Source of the DNA: Methylotenera_A sp031429035
GTDB taxonomy: Bacteria; Pseudomonadota; Gammaproteobacteria; Burkholderiales; Methylophilaceae
Direction: 5' to 3'
DNA length: 39,494 nt
Assembly: GCA_031429035.1 (NCBI GenBank)
Contig: JANOYU010000108.1
Span: 1 to 39,494 of the forward strand
Shown here: positions 32,949 to 39,494 of the stretch, piece after piece
Numbering within the stretch: the stretch's first letter is position 1
Layout: each line of letters opens with the position of its first letter
The notes under the pieces: generated by a model
The model's input: only the letters and a program-made list of their open reading frames with translations
The model's database searches: none
What the model was told of the DNA's origin: nothing
Made by a program: the position numbers and the translations under genes

Positions 32949-34244
32949 CTATTTGCTGCCGCCGTAAGTCACTGGGCGAAACTGACCAAGCATTTCACGG
33001 GTAACCAACACAGTGCCTTTATCTGACACATGAAAGCGCTTTTTATCGGCCACTGGGTCAAAGCCAATTTCAATACCTTCTGGCACATGCACGCCTTTAT
33101 CTATCACCACGTTTTTAAGCTTGGCATGGCGGTTTACCACTACGTTTGGCAAAATCACTGCGCCTTCAATCTCACAATAGCTGTGCACGCGCACATTAGA
33201 AAACAAAACCGAGCTAGTCACACACGAACCACTAATTAAACAGCCGCCAGACACCAGTGAATCGGTGGCCTTACCCATCCTATCTTTATCGTTAAACACA
33301 AACTTCGCGGGCGGCAATTGTTCTTGGTAAGTCCAAATTGGCCATAAATTATCATACATATTCAACTCTGGAATCACCCGTGTTAGCTCCATATTGGCTT
33401 GCCAATAAGCATCTACAGTACCCACATCGCGCCAATAATGCATATTGTTTCTGGCACCAACACAACTCTCGTGAAAACGATGCGCATACACGCGCGCACG
33501 CGAAATTAAGTAAGGAATCATATCGCCACCAAAATCATGGCTAGAGCTTTTGTCTTCAGCATCGCGTATCAGTTGATCATACAAAAAGCCCGCATTAAAT
33601 ACATAAATCCCCATGCTGGCCAGCGCTTGCGTTTCATCACCTGGCATATGTTTTGGCTTGGCAGGTTTTTCGGCAAATTCTACAATTCTATCCTCAGTAT
33701 CTACCGCCATTACGCCAAAGCCTTTGGCTTCTTCCAGCGGCACATTAATGCAAGCTACCGTCATGTCGGCATTATTGCGTACATGGCAGGCCAACATTTG
33801 GCCATAATCCATTTTATAAATATGATCGCCTGCCAAAATTACTACATATTCCGCTTGGCTAGAGCGCAAAATATCTAAATTTTGAAAAACCGCATCGGCA
33901 GTGCCTTTGTACCATTCTTCGGTATCGCGTTGCTGTGATGCTGGCAGCAAATCGACATACTCGTTAAACTCACCGCGTAAAAAGCCCCATCCACGTTGAA
34001 TATGGCGCATTAAGCTGTGCGATTTGTATTGCGTGACTACGCCGACACGTCGTATGCCCGAATTAATGCAGTTAGAAAGCGGAAAATCGATAATGCGAAA
34101 CTTGCCACCAAATGGCACTGCTGGCTTGGCCCGATGACTAGTTAAATCTTGCAAGCGGCTACCACGGCCGCCCGCTAAAATTAGCGCAATAGAATTTTTT
34201 GTGAGGTTACTAATAAAGCGGGTTGAATTTACATCTTGCGCCAT
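32949..34244 (-). CDS. glgC: Glucose-1-phosphate adenylyltransferase GlgC
   Basis: A 431-residue ADP-glucose pyrophosphorylase. It has LILAGGRGSRLQDLTSHRAK at the N-terminus, FRIIDFPLSNCINSGI, GDHIYKMDYGQML (catalytic Asp) and VEFAEKPAKP, with left-handed beta-helix repeats at the end (VILPNVVVNRHAKLKNVVI). It makes ADP-glucose, the committed step of bacterial glycogen synthesis. AAGGAG lies eight bases before the ATG. It is the first gene of the - strand row, and the 104-base gap to GH57 has no clear promoter or terminator. glgB is divergent from it across 158 bases. glgA is not in the window. Confidence 0.95.
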   Translation of the reverse strand: MAQDVNSTRFISNLTKNSIALILAGGRGSRLQDLTSHRAKPAVPFGGKFRIIDFPLSNCINSGIRRVGVVTQYKSHSLMRHIQRGWGFLRGEFNEYVDLLPASQQRDTEEWYKGTADAVFQNLDILRSSQAEYVVILAGDHIYKMDYGQMLACHVRNNADMTVACINVPLEEAKGFGVMAVDTEDRIVEFAEKPAKPKHMPGDETQALASMGIYVFNAGFLYDQLIRDAEDKSSSHDFGGDMIPYLISRARVYAHRFHESCVGARNNMHYWRDVGTVDAYWQANMELTRVIPELNMYDNLWPIWTYQEQLPPAKFVFNDKDRMGKATDSLVSGGCLISGSCVTSSVLFSNVRVHSYCEIEGAVILPNVVVNRHAKLKNVVIDKGVHVPEGIEIGFDPVADKKRFHVSDKGTVLVTREMLGQFRPVTYGGSK

Positions 34245-34402
34245 AGATTGCTCTCCTTAATTTTATTATTAAGCATTTATATGACTTTAAAATGACTCAT
34301 GTAAGCCATTAATATAATCACAAATGCTCACATTGGTCATATTATATGCCGATTATCGCGTTATAATCTATTGCATCTAACTAAATTTACTGAAATTTAA
34401 CT
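34245..34402. promoter_or_regulatory. Divergent glgC/glgB promoter region
   Basis: 158 AT-rich bases between two start codons. On the + strand TATAAT at 34362-34367 lies 35 bases before the glgB GTG, without a clear -35. On the - strand TATAAA (plus 34276-34281) with a short leader and AAGGAG serves glgC. Both are by-eye. A shared regulator site could lie between them, but I see no clear palindrome. Confidence 0.45.
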
Positions 34403-36643
34403 GTGGCTAAAGTAACTATAAATAACCTCGAAAAAGACTTCTCGAAAGATCAAAATAAGCTTGCGAAAATTGCGCAAAAAAATGACTTGCGCTTAATTTT
34501 GGATGCCAAACATCATGATGCTTTTGCCTATTTGGGCTTACATAAAGAAGCTGGCCAATATGTATTCCGTGCTTTTTTGCCTTATGCCGAAACTGTTCAA
34601 CTTAAAGTTGGCACAAAATGGGCTGATTGTGAAAAAGTGGATGGTGCTGGCCTGTACGAATGGCGTGGTAAGCTAGCTGCAAAAGCCGCTGCAAGTGTGC
34701 CTTGTCTACTAAAAATTAGCAGCCATGGCCAAATACAAGAAGTGGCCGATACTTATAGCTTTACCCCTATTTTAAGCCATGACGAGCTACATTTATTTGG
34801 CGAAGGCAATTTAAACCAAGCTTACAACACCTTTGGCGCGCATATGGTGACGCACCAAGGCGTTGCAGGCACTCGCTTTGCTGTGTGGGCGCCCAATGCC
34901 GAGCGCGTGAGTGTAGTGGGCAACTTTAACCAGTGGGATGGCCGCATTAACCCAATGCGCGTGCGCGGCAGTACGGGCGTATGGGAGCTGTTTATTCCGC
35001 ACTTAAACGCCGCTACACTATATAAATTTGAAATCCGCAATCGCCACAGCCACGCCATTCTCACCAAAACAGACCCATTTGCACGCGAGTTTGAATTGCG
35101 CCCTGGCACAGCCGCCAAAATTTCTGCGCCTAGCCAACACCAATGGCAAGATGCTAGCTGGCTAAAAACGCGTGCCAGCAATGATTGGTTGCATGCGCCA
35201 TTTAATTGCTACGAGCTGCATGTAGGCAGCTGGCGGCGTAAAAATGGCAACCAACTATTTAGTTATCGCGATTTAACGGCAGAACTGGTGCCTTATTTGG
35301 TGGATATGGGCTATACGCACATTGAGTTGTTGCCGATTACCGAGCATCCACTGAATGAATCGTGGGGCTATCAAACCACTGGCTATTTTGGTGTGACCAA
35401 TCGATTTGGCTCGCCCGATGATTTGAAATTTTTAATCGATACTTGCCACCAAGCCAATATTGGCGTGATTTTAGATTGGGTACCGGGGCATTTTCCTAAA
35501 GATGATTGGGCGCTGGCGCGCTTTGACGGTACCGCGTTGTACGAGCATGAAGACCCACGTATTGGTGAGCACCAAGATTGGGGCACACTAATATTCAACT
35601 ACGGCCGCAACGAGGTACGTAATTTTTTAATCTCTAGCGCTTATTTTTGGATGAGCGAGTTTCATATCGATGGTTTGCGCGTAGATGCAGTAGCGTCGAT
35701 GCTGTATTTGGATTATTCACGCAAACATGGTGAGTGGATTCCAAACAAATACGGTGGCCGTGAGAATTTAGAAGCAATTGATTTTTTAAAACAATTAAAT
35801 TCAGTCGTCCATCAAGATTTTCCAGGGGCGCTAACCATTGCTGAGGAATCTACCGCTTGGCCAGCCGTATCGCGGCCTGTGCATTTGGGCGGATTGGGCT
35901 TTAGCATGAAGTGGAACATGGGTTGGATGAACGATAATTTAGCTTACATCGAGCAAGACCCAGTGCACCGCAAATATCATCACGACAAGCTCACCTTTGG
36001 CCAGTTGTATGCTTACAGTGAAAACTTTGTGTTACCGTTTTCGCACGATGAAGTAGTGCATGGTAAAGGCTCGATGTTAGGCAAAATGCCTGGTGATGCA
36101 TGGCAAAAGTTTGCCAATTTACGCCTACTAATGACCATGCAAATGACCAGCCCGGGCAAAAAGCTTAATTTTATGGGCAACGAAATTGCGCAAGGGCTTG
36201 AGTGGAACGTGAATCGCAGCTTAGATTGGCACTTGCTTGAACATGACGCGCATCTTGGCATACAGCGTGCCACGCGCGATTTAAACCACCTTTACAGCGG
36301 GCTAAATTGCTTGCACACGCTAGATTTTGATGTGCAGGGCTTTAACTGGATAGATTGCCATGATTCAGACCAATCCATTGTTAGCTACATTAGACGCGGG
36401 CTAGACGATTCTTTTGCTATAATAGTGTTGAATTTTACGCCTGTGTTGCGCCAAAATTACCGCATTGGTGTGCCGCAAGCAGGGCAATATGGTGAAGTGT
36501 TTAATAGTGATTCTGCTTATTATGGCGGCAGCAACCAAGGTAATGGTGCAGGATTGCAAACCGAAAATGTTGCGTGGATGAACTTTAACCAATCGCTATT
36601 GATAACGCTGCCACCGCTGGCTGGTATCATTATTAAGCTTTAA
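34403..36643 (+). CDS. glgB: 1,4-alpha-glucan branching enzyme GlgB
   Basis: A 746-residue branching enzyme. It has an N-terminal domain (~25-125), CBM48 (~150-250, FAVWAPNAERVSVVGNFNQW) and a GH13_9 catalytic domain. Catalytic residues are in DGLRVDAV (Asp near 427), IAEESTAWP (Glu near 480) and SHDEVVHGKGS (Asp near 549). It makes alpha-1,6 branches in glycogen. GTG start at 34403; no other start fits before the conserved region, and no strong ribosome site is seen. The Lys-rich first ~25 residues are not typical of the family. It is followed by pgi after 74 AT-rich bases. Confidence 0.95.
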   Translation: MAKVTINNLEKDFSKDQNKLAKIAQKNDLRLILDAKHHDAFAYLGLHKEAGQYVFRAFLPYAETVQLKVGTKWADCEKVDGAGLYEWRGKLAAKAAASVPCLLKISSHGQIQEVADTYSFTPILSHDELHLFGEGNLNQAYNTFGAHMVTHQGVAGTRFAVWAPNAERVSVVGNFNQWDGRINPMRVRGSTGVWELFIPHLNAATLYKFEIRNRHSHAILTKTDPFAREFELRPGTAAKISAPSQHQWQDASWLKTRASNDWLHAPFNCYELHVGSWRRKNGNQLFSYRDLTAELVPYLVDMGYTHIELLPITEHPLNESWGYQTTGYFGVTNRFGSPDDLKFLIDTCHQANIGVILDWVPGHFPKDDWALARFDGTALYEHEDPRIGEHQDWGTLIFNYGRNEVRNFLISSAYFWMSEFHIDGLRVDAVASMLYLDYSRKHGEWIPNKYGGRENLEAIDFLKQLNSVVHQDFPGALTIAEESTAWPAVSRPVHLGGLGFSMKWNMGWMNDNLAYIEQDPVHRKYHHDKLTFGQLYAYSENFVLPFSHDEVVHGKGSMLGKMPGDAWQKFANLRLLMTMQMTSPGKKLNFMGNEIAQGLEWNVNRSLDWHLLEHDAHLGIQRATRDLNHLYSGLNCLHTLDFDVQGFNWIDCHDSDQSIVSYIRRGLDDSFAIIVLNFTPVLRQNYRIGVPQAGQYGEVFNSDSAYYGGSNQGNGAGLQTENVAWMNFNQSLLITLPPLAGIIIKL

Positions 36644-36717
36644 ATTACTTTAAATAACTAAAATAAGATATTGTTTTTAATAATAAATATCAAAAAAATA
36701 AATTGACTAATTAACTA

Positions 36718-38370
36718 ATGACTACTTTGACGCAATTCCCCTCTTGGCAAAAACTATGTGCACACCAAAAAACCGTGCTACCTTTGCATATGCGCGATTT
36801 ATTTGCAGCAGACCCAAAACGCTTCGATAAATTTAGCATTAAATTTGCCGATATTCTGTTTGATTACTCCAAACATCGCATTACCGACGAAACGCTGCCG
36901 CTGCTGCTGCAAATGGCGCGCGAAGCCAATATTGAGCAATGGCGCGATAAAATGTTTGCGGGTGAAAAAATTAATATCACTGAAAACCGCGCGGTTCTTC
37001 ATACCGCACTACGCAACCGCGCCAATACGCCAGTACTGGTGGATGGTAAAGATGTGATGCCAGACATAAATGCAGTGTTGGCGCAAATGCGCAACTTCAG
37101 CGAGCAAGTGCGCAGCGGCAAATGGCTTGGTTACACTGGCAAACGCATTACAGACATCGTGAATATTGGCATTGGTGGCTCTGATTTGGGCCCTGTTATG
37201 GTGTGCGATGCACTTAAACCATATGCCCAAGCAGGTTTAAACATCCATTTTGTATCGAATATTGACGGTGCGCATTTAATGCGCGCGCTAGAAAAATGTA
37301 AGCCTGAAACCACGCTATTTATTGTGGCCAGCAAAACCTTTACCACGCAAGAAACCATGACCAATGCGCTAAGCGCACGTACTTGGTTTTTAGAAAGCGC
37401 AAAAGATAACATCCATGTTGCCAAGCATTTTGTCGCGCTTTCTACCAACGCAAAAGCAGTGGCCGATTTTGGCATTGATACCGCCAACATGTTCGCGTTT
37501 TGGGATTGGGTCGGCGGTCGTTATTCGCTGTGGTCTGCCATTGGTTTATCGATTGCCTTATATGTGGGTATGGATAATTTTGAGGCTTTGCTAGATGGCG
37601 CACATGAAATGGATAACCATTTTAAAACCGCACCACTTGAACAAAACATGCCGGTGATTTTGGCGCTAATAGGCATTTGGTATAATAACTTTTTTCATGT
37701 GGATACACATGCCATACTGCCCTATGATCAAGGCATGGCGCGCTTCCCAGCCTATTTGCAACAGGCCGATATGGAAAGCAATGGTAAATTTATTTGCCGC
37801 GATGGCAGCCGCGTACAGTATAAAACAGGCCCTGTTATTTGGGGTGAAGCTGGTACTAATGGCCAGCATGCGTTTTACCAAATGATTCACCAAGGCACGC
37901 AAATTGTACCAGCTGATTTCTTAATGCCAGTGCACAGCCATTATGCCATTGGCAAGCACGGCTATGCGCACCACAAAATTTTGCTGGCTAATTTCTTGGC
38001 GCAAACGCAATCGTTAATGCTAGGCAAAACCAAAGCTGAAGCGCGTGCAGAACTTGAAAAACAAGGCTTAACAGGTGAAGCACTGGAAAATTTATTACCG
38101 CACAAAGTGTTTGAAGGCAACCGCCCCACCACATCAATTCTGTTCGATAAACTCACGCCAAACACCCTCGGCAAGCTTATTGCGCTGTACGAGCACAAAA
38201 TTTTTGTGCAAGGGATGATGTGGGATATTAATAGCTACGACCAATGGGGTGTGGAATACGGCAAACAAATCGCGCAACAAATTTTGCCGCAGCTGACTAG
38301 CGATGAGGTGGTGAGCAACTACGATAGCTCGACCAATGGTTTGATTAATCACACCAAAATGCTGAAATAG
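36718..38370 (+). CDS. pgi: Glucose-6-phosphate isomerase Pgi
   Basis: A 550-residue Pgi. It has NIGIGGSDLGPVM, the signature FAFWDWVGGRYSLWSAIGLS, ASKTFTTQETMTNA, and TNGQHAFYQMIHQGT holding the catalytic His. It interconverts glucose-6-P and fructose-6-P. In a ribulose-monophosphate methylotroph it would connect newly made fructose-6-P with storage glucan, matching its place beside glgB. The divergent block with glgC, malQ and glk supports a carbon-storage role. Start ATG at 36718 has no clear Shine-Dalgarno. The stop is followed by six T bases and a hairpin repeat, which may terminate transcription. Confidence 0.95.
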   Translation: MTTLTQFPSWQKLCAHQKTVLPLHMRDLFAADPKRFDKFSIKFADILFDYSKHRITDETLPLLLQMAREANIEQWRDKMFAGEKINITENRAVLHTALRNRANTPVLVDGKDVMPDINAVLAQMRNFSEQVRSGKWLGYTGKRITDIVNIGIGGSDLGPVMVCDALKPYAQAGLNIHFVSNIDGAHLMRALEKCKPETTLFIVASKTFTTQETMTNALSARTWFLESAKDNIHVAKHFVALSTNAKAVADFGIDTANMFAFWDWVGGRYSLWSAIGLSIALYVGMDNFEALLDGAHEMDNHFKTAPLEQNMPVILALIGIWYNNFFHVDTHAILPYDQGMARFPAYLQQADMESNGKFICRDGSRVQYKTGPVIWGEAGTNGQHAFYQMIHQGTQIVPADFLMPVHSHYAIGKHGYAHHKILLANFLAQTQSLMLGKTKAEARAELEKQGLTGEALENLLPHKVFEGNRPTTSILFDKLTPNTLGKLIALYEHKIFVQGMMWDINSYDQWGVEYGKQIAQQILPQLTSDEVVSNYDSSTNGLINHTKMLK

Positions 38371-38376
38371 TTTTTT

Positions 38377-38457
38377 GTAGGGTGGTGCAAACGTAGTTTG
38401 CTCACCGTGTTTTTATGACTGTTTGGTGTGCAAATAAAACCGTTTTGCACACCCTAC
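38377..38457. repeat. Two-hairpin intergenic repeat, copy 2 (MITE-like)
   Basis: Terminal inverted repeats GTAGGGTG (38377-38384) and CACCCTAC (38450-38457) bound an 81-base unit. It contains a first imperfect hairpin (GGTGCAAA ... TTTGCTCACC) and a second, GGTGTGCAAA ... TTTTGCACACC. The layout and length match the 20984-21060 element. It is in position to terminate pgi. Confidence 0.75.
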
Positions 38458-38626
38458 GCTCGCTTCGCTGCGCTCTGAATGATGGTGCTGAAATGGTTTT
38501 GATTTTAAATCCCCTTGCCGCGCCTTCGGCTTGAGCGGCAGATGGGAAGCGGCGAGGACTGTTTGAGTGCTGTTGAGAAGTCAGATTCATTTCAAGATAA
38601 TAAGAAATAAAAAATACACAGCTAGC

Positions 38627-38657
38627 GTAGGGTGTGCAAATGTTTTTCTTGCACACC
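38627..38657. repeat. Single-hairpin form of the GTAGGGTG repeat, copy 3
   Basis: GGTGTGCAA (38631-38639), nine-base loop, TTGCACACC (38649-38657), a perfect 9-bp stem. It is preceded by GTAG, as in copy 2, but the second hairpin and the far inverted repeat are missing. Confidence 0.65.
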
Positions 38658-38679
38658 ATTAAACATAAAATCAAAATAG

Positions 38680-38699
38680 ATTCCCACTTTCGCGGGAAT
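38680..38699. repeat. REP-like hairpin downstream of sppA
   Basis: ATTCCC (38680-38685) and GGGAAT (38694-38699) around ACTTTCGC, followed by GACGG. It is one half of the family whose paired form is at 8293-8370. It lies 17 bases after the sppA stop on the - strand. Confidence 0.6.
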
Positions 38700-38716
38700 G
38701 ACGGAGGGTTAAGTCG

Positions 38717-39494
38717 CTACCTTAACTGCAAGCCTTTTGTCAGTGCATCAATGCCAATCGCTTTCGCCATGCTGGCACCAAAGCGTTTAGCAAAGCGGTC
38801 TACCACCGTTTCTTGGTAAGTGTAATCGACAATTTCTTCTTGTTTAATCACTTCGCGCGCCACGTAATCCGCACTGCCTAAAGCATCGGCAAGGCCTAGT
38901 TTAATGCTTTGCTCGCCGCTCCAAAATAAACCACTAAATACTTCTGGCGTTTCTTTTAAGCGGTTACCCCTACCATTTCTCACTACCGTTTTGAATTGTT
39001 CGTGAATTTCGTTCAGCATGGTTTGCGCCATGGCTTTGTGTTTTTCGTTAACGGGTGAAAATGGATCCAGCATGGCTTTATTTTCGCCAGCGGTTAATAA
39101 GCGGCGCTCTACACCGACTTTTTTCATCACTTCGGTAAAACCGTAGCCATCCATCAACACACCGATTGAGCCAACAATACTGCCTTTATCCACATAAATT
39201 TTATCGGTAGCAGCAGCGATATAATAGCCACCTGAAGCGCAAATATCTTCCACCACGCCATACACCGGTATTTTTGGGTGCAGTTTCTTTTGGCGCACAA
39301 TTTCATCATTGATAATGCCCGATTGCACTGGGCTGCCGCCTGGTGTATTAAAACGCAAAATAATGCCTTTGGTGTTGGCGTTATCGTAGGCCTCGTGCAG
39401 GCTGCTAATGACAGAATCTGCATTCACATCGCCACCCGCCTCTATCACACCAGCAATTTCAATAATGGCGGTATGCGGGCCAGTGGCACCCTTG
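38717..39494 (-). CDS. sppA: S49 signal peptide peptidase SppA, 5' end cut by the window
   Basis: The last 258 or so residues of an S49 protease. The frame stays open to the window edge (KGATGPHTAIIEIAGVIEAG before a GTG at 39448), so the N-terminal membrane anchor is outside. It has LRFNTPGGSP, the nucleophile in DICASGGYYIAAATDKI, and GSIVGSIGVLMDG. Length fits the short, ~310-330-residue, SppA form. SppA in the inner membrane degrades cleaved signal peptides and faces the periplasm. It converges on pgi across a repeat-rich gap. Confidence 0.9.
   Translation of the reverse strand, partial: KGATGPHTAIIEIAGVIEAGGDVNADSVISSLHEAYDNANTKGIILRFNTPGGSPVQSGIINDEIVRQKKLHPKIPVYGVVEDICASGGYYIAAATDKIYVDKGSIVGSIGVLMDGYGFTEVMKKVGVERRLLTAGENKAMLDPFSPVNEKHKAMAQTMLNEIHEQFKTVVRNGRGNRLKETPEVFSGLFWSGEQSIKLGLADALGSADYVAREVIKQEEIVDYTYQETVVDRFAKRFGASMAKAIGIDALTKGLQLR

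Larger units (their letters stand above)
38371..38716. other. Repeat-rich gene-free stretch between pgi and sppA
   Basis: 346 bases without a credible gene. Contents in order: hairpin repeat copy 2 (38377-38457); ~165 bases with short GC-rich segments, including GCC-TTCG-GC in a small hairpin near 38520; repeat copy 3 (38627-38657); a REP-like hairpin (38680-38699). An open frame of 90 codons on the - strand (38402-38674) merely reads through the repeats. Confidence 0.6.

Noticed and set aside
36644..36717. Palindromic AT-rich gap before pgi as a terminator or operator
   Set aside because: The inverted bases (GATATT and AATATC) are short and expected by chance in such AT-rich sequence.
38402..38674. 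90-codon open frame on the - strand
   Set aside because: It reads through the hairpin repeats, has no ribosome site or domain, and its sequence is of the type produced by translated intergenic repeats.

Overview
The window looks like chromosome from a low-GC, tightly packed betaproteobacterium. A member of the Methylophilaceae (Methylotenera/Methylophilus type) is the best guess. This rests on gene content and AT-rich style only, with no rRNA or other marker gene in view: MnmC, MnmD, MiaA, QueG, a PilU-type ATPase, DapC, and a glycogen/Pgi block that would suit a ribulose-monophosphate methylotroph. Genes are packed tail-to-tail with overlaps or gaps of a few bases. I see no tRNA, rRNA, CRISPR array, transposase or prophage.

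Region 1 (1-9644, all + strand) is the most interesting part: an eleven-gene membrane-lipid island. It opens with a ChrR-like cupin, whose sigma factor would lie just outside the window. A YheT-type hydrolase with a signal peptide follows. Then come a fatty-acid-type SAM methyltransferase, DUF2878 and DUF1295 membrane proteins, a DUF6134-like secreted protein, a Blc lipocalin and a front-end fatty acid desaturase. The island ends with FAD oxidoreductase (COG2907), DUF1365 and a cyclopropane-synthase-like enzyme. The likely job is stress-responsive remodelling (desaturation, methylation, possibly cyclopropane or furan formation) of acyl chains on membrane phospholipids.

Region 2 (9651-17845) is mixed housekeeping: an orphan methyltransferase, MnmC split into two overlapping genes (mnmD and mnmC), a TPR/SPINDLY-type O-GlcNAc transferase, pilU, an EamA transporter and dapC.

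Region 3 (17902-27538) is a disturbed version of the enterobacterial queG / tsaE-amiC-mutL-miaA neighbourhood. A Suv3-like helicase on the opposite strand sits between amiC and mutL. A 41-codon small ORF, a hairpin repeat and a yefM-yoeB toxin-antitoxin pair lie between mutL and miaA. Where hfq would be expected there are two membrane proteins of unknown function.

Region 4 (27535-38370) holds a second orphan methyltransferase and a storage-glucan block. On the - strand this is glgC, a GH57 hydrolase, malQ and a ROK glucokinase. On the + strand, divergent from glgC, are glgB and pgi. No glycogen synthase, phosphorylase or phosphoglucomutase is present in the window. Two genes carry in-frame short tandem repeats: 15 bp at the end of the glucokinase gene and 18 bp inside malQ.

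Region 5 (38371-39494) is a repeat-rich intergenic stretch followed by the 3' part of an SppA-type S49 protease gene that runs off the window edge.
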